Origin: Saccharicrinis sp963675435
GTDB taxonomy: Bacteria > Bacteroidota > Bacteroidia > Bacteroidales > Marinilabiliaceae
NCBI GenBank assembly: GCA_963675435.1
Contig: OY776216.1
Coordinates: forward strand, 1,612,001 to 1,676,000
Length of the DNA stretch: 64,000 bases
Reading direction: 5' to 3'
The translations under genes were made by a program, and so were the position numbers. The notes beneath the pieces were generated by a model, which saw nothing but the letters and a program-made list of their open reading frames with translations, searched no databases and was not told where the DNA came from. Positions 31,301-40,300 of this stretch are shown here, one piece after another. The stretch's first letter is position 1; the number at the start of each line of letters is the position of its first letter.

Positions 31301-34300
31301 ACATATACTATTTATGTTCAGGATATGCTGGCTAGTGAGCCTGCGTCATGTACTATTGTAAGAGAAGAGGTCGTTTTAACGCATATAATAATTGAGGGAG
31401 AAGAAATACCAAACGTTTGTGCAGTTACAAGTCAGAATGTAGGAGCTATCAGAAATATTAGTATTAATGGAACATCAGATGATTGGGCTTGGAAATGGGA
31501 TGAAATAAATGGCGATCCAGTAAGCGATAATACACAATTAAATCAAGAGAATTTACCTGTTGGTGAATATGTGTTGGTTGTAACAGATAATGAAAGAGGG
31601 TGTTCTGTTAGTAAAAAATTTGTTGTTGGAGAAAGTACTCAGTTAAATATTGCAGGAGTTGCTGTACCAATTAGTTGTTACGGAGCAGGAGATGGAAAGA
31701 TATCAGGTGTTACAATAACGGGAACAACAAACTATAATTATACATGGTCTGGTCCAGGTACACTTGATCAATCAAGGATAGATGGACAAGATAATTTGGA
31801 GGCAGGTACCTATGAACTGTATATAGAGGATATAGATAATGGTTGTCAGATCACTAAAACTTTTGAAATTACAGAACCAACTGAGATTACCTTTGATCTG
31901 AAAGAAGTAGTAGAATCCTGTTCTCCATACAGAAGAGGCATCAATATTGTTGGACTAGCAGGGGGTAGCGGATCCTATAACTTCCGATGGACTGGACCTG
32001 GTGGCGAAGTTACCAATACAATGAACCTTACTGGTTTAACTGTTGGAGGCCTTTATGAAGTAACGGTTAATGACTATAGTTGTAATGTTACCAAGTCTAT
32101 TTTTATTACAGAAGAAGTGGATATTACTACTGAAGTTACAGAAATTAAGTGTAAAGGTGATGCCACTGGTATTATAGCTGTTCCAAAAATAACAGGAGGT
32201 TCAGGGAACTTTAGTTATGTATGGACAAAAGATGGGGTAGAGTACAAGAAAGGTCCAGATATCTCTGATGTTGATATTAGCGGATTGGCTGAAGGAACTT
32301 ATGAATTAACCATAACAGATAATGATATTAACGATGGTTCTGATTGTACATATAGTGTGAAAGAAACATTAGCAGCACCTGATTTGGTTGTAGTGACAGG
32401 AGATGTAACTAATATTACCTGTAATGGAGCTCAAAATGGAACGATTAATATTCAGGTCACCGGAGGTACCGAACCATATACTTACAAATGGATTACAGTT
32501 GATGGTTCCGGACATAATGAAATAGCACAAAATCAGAGTGGATTATCCGGTGGTACCTATACGGTTCAGATAACAGATGCTAAGGGGTGTTTATCTGCTG
32601 AAACTTCGTTTACTGTTAAAGAAGTCGACGCCATTGATTTTAGCCTGAATAGAACAGATACGAACTGTGATGGTACAGGAGGTATTGTTAAATTAGAGAA
32701 CCTTTCAGGAGGTTCGGGAAGATATCAGAATTGGTGGAGTACTGATGATGGTGGTGGTATTGTCCAGGGAATCGTGAATCAAACTACACTTGAAGGTGGA
32801 ACTTATATTGTTAAAGTTTGGGATGAAGATTATCCTACTTGTTATCTTGAGAAGGAAGTTACTTTAACAAAAGAGATAACAATAATACCGACTGTAACAA
32901 ACCAAACATGTAACACCGTTGCCAATGGTCAAATTGATATAGTTGTTAATGGGGGTGTAGCTCCATATATATATGAGTGGACGCCTGCAGCGGGTATTGA
33001 TGATGTGAATGCTGCTGGTCAGAGTAAACTAAAAGCTGGAAATTATACATTAAAAGTAACAGATTCACGACCAACTACTGATGGCGGATCATGTTCTGTA
33101 TCTACAACAATTACTCTGGGAATTGATTTTGACCTTCAGGTTGAATACAATGTAAATGAAGTAAGTTGTAATGGTGGTAATGATGGCGTTATTAATATCA
33201 CAAAGGTAACAGGCGGTTTAGCTGGAAATTATTCTTTTAATTGGAGTGGATTGCCAGAAGGCAATGATTTAAATGCTCAAAATCAATCAAATTTACCAGC
33301 CGGGGATTATACCGTAGTGATTACTGACGATGATTCAGGTTGTTTTATTTCACAAACAATTTCAGTTGAAGAACCGGTGGAACCTGTTCAAATCACAGAT
33401 ATTAATATTGGACATATTGATTGTAACGGTGAAGCGACAGGAACTATAGATGTAACAGTAACCGGAGGTACTCCGTTTAAGGATGCTTCAGGAAACGATT
33501 ATTACAAATACCAATGGGTTGGACCTGGAATTAGTTTAGTTCAGGATTCTCCAAATCAGACCAAACTTACAGAAGGAATATATACTGTAACTGTAATTGA
33601 CTCTTTAGGCAATACTGGAGGGTGTATGGCCTTTAGCGGAGATATTGTGCTTATGGAGCCTATTGAAGCTATTAGTGCAACAGTAATTAATATTCAGAAT
33701 GTATCCGCTAAGGGAGAAGACGATGGAGAAATAGAGATTTCTGCGTCAGGAGGAACAGGAAGTCTGCATTACACATGGAAAGGGGAAGAGTTTGATGGTA
33801 ATACAGCTATTACAGTGACTCATATAGGGTCGAATCCTACAGAGCTAACTGCAGGTATCTATGAAGTTACCATCACTGATGATAATGGATGTTCTGTCAC
33901 ATTAGAGGATATTATTGTTACAGAACCTGATTTACCATTAACAATGTCTGTAAATACGAAGGATATAGAACCTTGTAATGGTGATGCCAATGGAGTTATT
34001 CAGATTGATGCATATGGAGGTCAGGCACCCTATACAATTACATTGTTACAAGGTGCTACAATATTTCGTCAGGTTTCTTCTAATCAATTAAGAGAAGAAG
34101 ACTTGAGTCAGGGCAATTACATTATACAGGTTGAGGATGATAATGGTAATATCATTATCAAGAACGATGTTGAAATAAATGAACCTGAAGTCTTGGAATT
34201 GACAGTATCTGTAACTAATCATTCAAGTTGTTATAAAGGTTCTAATGGAAGTTTAACCTATGCAATATCTGGAGGTACATCAGATTACTATGTTTTAGTT

Positions 34301-37300
34301 ACCGGTCCTGGATCTTATAGAAATGAAGCTAGTGGGATTGGGACTGGAACTTATACATTAAATGGATTGGCTGCAGGACAATACCGAATTTTATTAATTG
34401 ACGATAACAGTGAAAATGGTAGTTTCATGCTACATGAAAATTGTTATAAAGAAGGATTTGTTACTATCACTCAGCCAGAGGCTATTGTAACCATTAGTGA
34501 TGATTCTGAGATTTGTGTAGGAGAGTCTGCTAATATTCGTTTCTCAGTATCCAATTATTCAGGAGCTTATCCACTAACAATAGAATTAAGTGAAGAAACA
34601 CCAGTTTCACTCACAAGTGCAAACCAGATATATACAGTTAGTCCTGTTGTAGATACTGAGTATGGTATTGTTAATGTTTATGATGCTACCGGAACTTGTT
34701 TACAAGGAACTGGAACTGGAACAGCACGTGTAACTGTTCATGAAATACCGACTGCACATATTGAATTGATAGGTAATGATGAAATATGTTTTGGAAATGA
34801 AACACAATTTAATATTCATTTTGAAGGTGTAGCTCCTTTTAATGTGACTTATTTTAATGGTACTATTCAAACTGAATTAACTAATATTCTACAAAAGGAT
34901 ACTCTAATTAACATTATACCACAAGTTGGAACAACAAACTATACAATAACAAGTATTTCAGATGTTAATTGTGTCGGTACTTATTCTGGAACAGCGACTG
35001 TAACGGTTAATGAGTTACCATCAGTTACAATGGATATTGATCCAGACGATGCTGTTATTTGTGTAGGAGATGCTTCTGAAATTATCTTTGAATTCCCATC
35101 AGGAAAAGAAGATTATGAAGTTATGTTTACCGAAAATGGAGTTTTACGTTCTGTAAATGCTGTGCCGTTAGGGGCAGATGGAAAATATTTATTATCAGTG
35201 AATCCAGATGTATCTACTACATATAAATTAGTTTCTGTAAAAGATGGAAATAATTGCGATGTGGTAATTACAGAGAATAATGAGATAAAAATTGAGGTGA
35301 AACAAACTCCTAGAAATGCCGGATTAATTTATGGTAATACTGTTGTTTGTCAGGGAGAGCAAATGGTAGAATATGCTGTGGATTCTATTCCTTATGCAGA
35401 AAATTATTTATGGAATGTTCCAGCATCTGTTGGATCTATTGTTAGTCAATCAGACACTTCTGTTATCATTAATTTTAATACCGAACTCGAAAATGGAAGT
35501 ATTTCAGTAAGAGGAAGTAATACCTGTGGTGAAGGTGCTCCGTTTAATTTGGCTATTACAGCAAAACCATTACCTGAAAAACCAGAACAACCTAATGGAC
35601 TAACATCTGTTTGTGCTGGAACAAATAATATCTCATATTCTATTGGACAAGCTGATCATGCAACAAGTTATGAATGGTTATTGCCAGAAGGATTTGAATT
35701 TGCTAATAATGATAAAAATGGGACAACAATATTGGTTAATTTGTTAGATGGTTATAATGATTTTACTGGTGATATAAGAGTTATAGCTATAAATGATTGT
35801 GGTCAGTCATTAGAATCTGAACCTCTAAGTATTAAAATTAATCCAATACCAATTCCAAATGCAGGAGTAAAAGAAGATGGTATTTGTTTATCTACTCATA
35901 GTTTGAATGCAGTTGATCCAGGGGCTGGTTACACAGGAACCTGGACTGTTGATAGGGAGGTTGGAACCGGATTAATTGTATCCGGAGATGAAAATAATGC
36001 AAATGCAGATATCTATAATCTTTCGCATGGTGATAATGGCTTTATTTGGACAGTTACTAGTGATGCTGGATGTAGTTATAGTGATACTGTTGTTATTACT
36101 AATGATCAGTTTGAAGTTAACGTATCAGCATCAAGTGAGACAGTATGTGACGGAACAGTGGAACTTACTGGTTCTCGAATTCCGGAAGGTGCATTTGGAA
36201 ACTGGGAAATAACCTCAGGATATGGAAATATTGATGTAGATCCGTTGAATAATGCAAGTGCGGTTATTAGTGATTTGGGAATAAATAGTAATACAATTGT
36301 TTGGAGTGTAACAAAGAACAATTGTGTAAGTTCAGTTTCTATTGATATAGATAATAATGAGACAACGACTGCAAGTATTGCGGATGAAAATGATATTCTA
36401 ATTAATGAAGTTAATATTTGTGGAACTCAAACTGTAGTATTGAAAGGAAGTGTTCCAACAATAGACGAAAGAGGTTTTTGGCAAGTAAAATCAGGTTCTG
36501 TTATCATTGACAATGTTAATAATCCGATAATTAATGTTTCAAATATAGATTACGGAGATCACGAGTTAGTTTGGAATATCTTAAAAGGTTCTTGTATTTC
36601 TCAAACAAGTGTTATTATTAAAAATAATGCTTTTAATGTAGATGCTGGTATTGATAGATATACTTGTGATGGAACGACCATATTAAATGGAACAGAAATA
36701 CCATCAGGATTTGTAGCAACTGGACAATGGTCCATCATTGAAGGAGAGGGGAATTTTGTTGATGGTGGGGATAAAGCATCTACTCAAGTAACAGGATTAG
36801 ATCAGTCAACTCCGGGAGGAAGAAATATTTTTAGATGGACATTAACTAGAAATGGCTGTAAGTCGTATGATGATGTTATTGCTTATAATGATCAGCCTTC
36901 AGTTGCAGAAATAGCAGGTGGAAGTAGTTCTATATCAATATGTGATTATGAATATAATCTTCATGCCGTAACACCACAATATGGTACTGGAATGTGGAGT
37001 TTAGTTGGTGGAAAAGCTAAATTTGAAGATCCATCAGATCCAAACACTAGAGTTTATGATCTTGCTAATGGAGACAATGTGTTCAGATGGACTGTTTTAA
37101 ATAATACATGTTCATCGTCAGTTGATTTTACAGTTACAAATTTACATGTTGATACATACGCTGGTGCTGATACCGTAGTTTGTGGAAGAACTGCTAAATT
37201 AAATGCAACACCAGTGCCGGATGGAGCAACAGGACAATGGACGTTAGTTAGTGGTTCTGCACAAGTTATCTTTAATCCCGCAAAGACTCAAGCTGATGCT

Positions 37301-40300
37301 TTCGCAACATCATTAGGTCATGGTGCTAATTCCTTGGTTTGGACGGTTGAACAAGATGGTTGTGTTTCTACAGATACTGTAATTGTTTCAAACATGGCTC
37401 CATATGAGGTCGATGCTTCAACTTATATTTATACCGATGGAAATGCAACTACATTAAGAGCTGAGATTCCAGAACTTGGGACAGGAGTTTGGTCATTAGT
37501 TGAAGGTAGAGGTGAAATTACAAATCCAACTTCGGCAACAACAGAAGTGACCAATTTATTACCAAATTACAACTACTTCAGATGGACCGTGACAAATGCA
37601 AATTGTGTGGAATATATCGATGTAGCTGTTCAAAGTGGAGTGTTGGCCGATGCTGATGCTGGTCTCGACCAAATGCACCTTTGTGAAGATTATACCACGC
37701 TGAATGCAAATGAACCAGAAGGAACATATGGTGAATGGACTATTGTTGAAGGTAGTGCTGATTTTGAATCATACAACAATGCCAAAACAAGAATCACAAA
37801 TATTCGTTCCGGACAAAACGTATTTAGATGGACCTTGAGGTTCGCAGGAGGAAGTGAAAACTTTACTACGGATACGGTTATTATTGTTAACAATAAACCA
37901 ACTGATGCAGATGCAGGATTAGATATTTTTGAGTGTGGTGATGTTGCTACTCTTAATGCAAGAGAGCCAGTTGTTGGAGCACCTTCATGGGCTGTATTAT
38001 CCGGAGGTGGCGTATTTACTGATAATACAGATCCTAAAACATTAGTTACAGATTTGGCTAAAGGTGAAAATGTATTTAAGTATCAGATTCAGGAAGATAT
38101 TTGTTTCTCTTATGACACCATTAGTGTATTTAATTTTGAACCTTCAGAAGCATATGCCGGAGAAGATCAGGTGGTTTGTCAGGATTCAGCAGTGTTAAAT
38201 CCAGAAATTCCGAAGTATGGTGAAGGAACCTGGAAGATCATTGAAGGTGCAGGTAAAGGTAAAGATGCAAATGGTAATGAAATAGATCAAATTCAAGGTG
38301 GTTATGTGTATAGCTTAGCACCGGGTGTTAATAAATTAGTTTGGGAAGTTAAAGTTCCGGAAGCGTCTTCTAGTTGCGTTAAGCGAGATACCATTACAAT
38401 TGTAAATAATCAACCATCAGTTTCTTTTGCTGGACATAATAGGTCAATTTGTACCGATACGGTTTCATTGTCAGGAAGTGTCCCTGTATATGGCGAAGGT
38501 ACCTGGACATTGTTATCAGGATCTGGTGTGATTGCAGACTCTTCTCAAACCAATACATTAGTAACAGGACTAGGGGTTGGTAAAAATAGATTCAGATGGA
38601 CTATTGACAATAATGGATGTACTTCATATTCTGATGTTGAAATCGCAAATAATCTTATTGAAGCATTTGCAGGTTACGATCAGGTTAATTGCGTCGATAC
38701 CGCAAGCTTAGAAGGTAATAATCCAATGCCAGGAGCTGGTACCTGGGGTATTGTTGGTGGATCAGGATCAGCAAACTTTGTGGATAATGAAAGTCCTTAT
38801 ACAGAGGTGAAAAATCTTGATAAAGGAGAAAATATCCTGACTTGGACTATTGATTATAAAGGATGTCGTTCAGTTAGCCAGGTTAAGATTACAAATAATG
38901 AACCGTCACAGGCTATTGCAGGAGATAACAAAGCAACTTGTGAAAATAGTATAGTTCTTGGAGCTGCTAATCCAGAAGTGGGAACAGGATCCTGGACAAT
39001 CAGAAGTGGAGGTGGAGATTTTGTTGATGAGAACAAGAATTCTACACAGGTTAATAATCTGAAATTTGGATCTAATGTGTTCCGTTGGACTGTAGAAAAT
39101 AATGGATGTACATTGTATGACGATGTTGAAATTAGCTTTAACAGAATAGATGCAGTTGTTGGTGGTACACAGGAAATATGTGCAGATCATACTTTCCTTG
39201 ACGCAAATAATGCATCTCCGGGTGTAGGTACCTGGTCTGTGGTTGGAGGATCAAGTCAGGCAAGATTTGTTGACACGCATGATGCTACTACAGAAGTTCT
39301 TGATTTAGCGAAGGGAAATAATATTTTACGCTGGACTATCAACAATGAGGGATGTGTTACCTCTGCTGAAGTTTCTGTGGTTAATCATACACCAAGTACA
39401 GCTTATGCAGGAAATACTCAGGAGATTTGTGAAAGTGCCACCGTATTAGATGCAACTGCTGTTAGTATAGGTACTGGATCATGGGAAGTGCTTATTGGAG
39501 CAGGAACAATTACTTCAGATCAGATTAATAATCCAAAGGCTGATATTTCAGGTCTTTCTAAAGGCGAAAATGTATTAAGATGGACTGTTACTAGCGATAA
39601 TGGATTATGTACATCAACAGATGACGTTACTGTGATTAATAATGAACCTTCAGAGCCATATGCAGGTGCTGATGAAGAATATTGTTCACCGACAGTTGTT
39701 TTGAAGGCTGCTGTACCTGACTTTGGAACTGGTAACTGGTCTATTATTGAAGGAGGCGGTAACTTTGATGACTCAACTTTACCAAATGCAACAATAAGTA
39801 ATCTTAACGAAGGTGTAAATGTACTTAGATGGACTATAACTCAAGGCCAGTGTACCAAGTATAGTGATATAGAAGTGTTGAATAATACACCTACAACAGC
39901 TAATGCTGGTCCAGACATTGAGGACTGTAAAGATTTTGCTGAACTGGATGCTAATTTACCAACACAAGGAGAAGGTTTCTGGACATTAATTAGTGGTAAT
40001 GCTGATTTTATTGATGAAACAGATGCCAAAACCCGTGTTGAAGGATTAACCTTTGGTGAAAATGTTCTGATGTGGAATGTTCAAAAAGGTGGGTGTATCA
40101 GTTCTGATCAAATCACAGTTTTCAATCAGGTTCCAGATCAGGCTGAAGCAGGAACAAACAGAAACACTTGTGAAGATTATCTGACTTTAAATGCAAATGA
40201 TCCAAATACAGGAATAGGTACATGGATTGTACTTTCAGGTAATGGTGAATTTGAAGATCCTAACAGTCCAACTACTATTGTGCGTGAATTAGGATTAGGT

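Larger units (their letters stand above)
20866..34320 (+). repeat. SprB-like repeat tract in the giant protein (about 45 units)
   Basis: Counting by eye, about 45 copies of the core C-x-G-x-x-D/N-G-x-I-x-(I/V)-x-x-x-x-GG occur between these bases, from NVTCAGADDGVV to HSSCYKGSNGSL, spaced roughly 80-180 residues apart. Most units carry a second Cys near their end (for example DANNCG or DSKGCS). The repeats are diverged in sequence. Boundaries are approximate. Confidence 0.8.
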
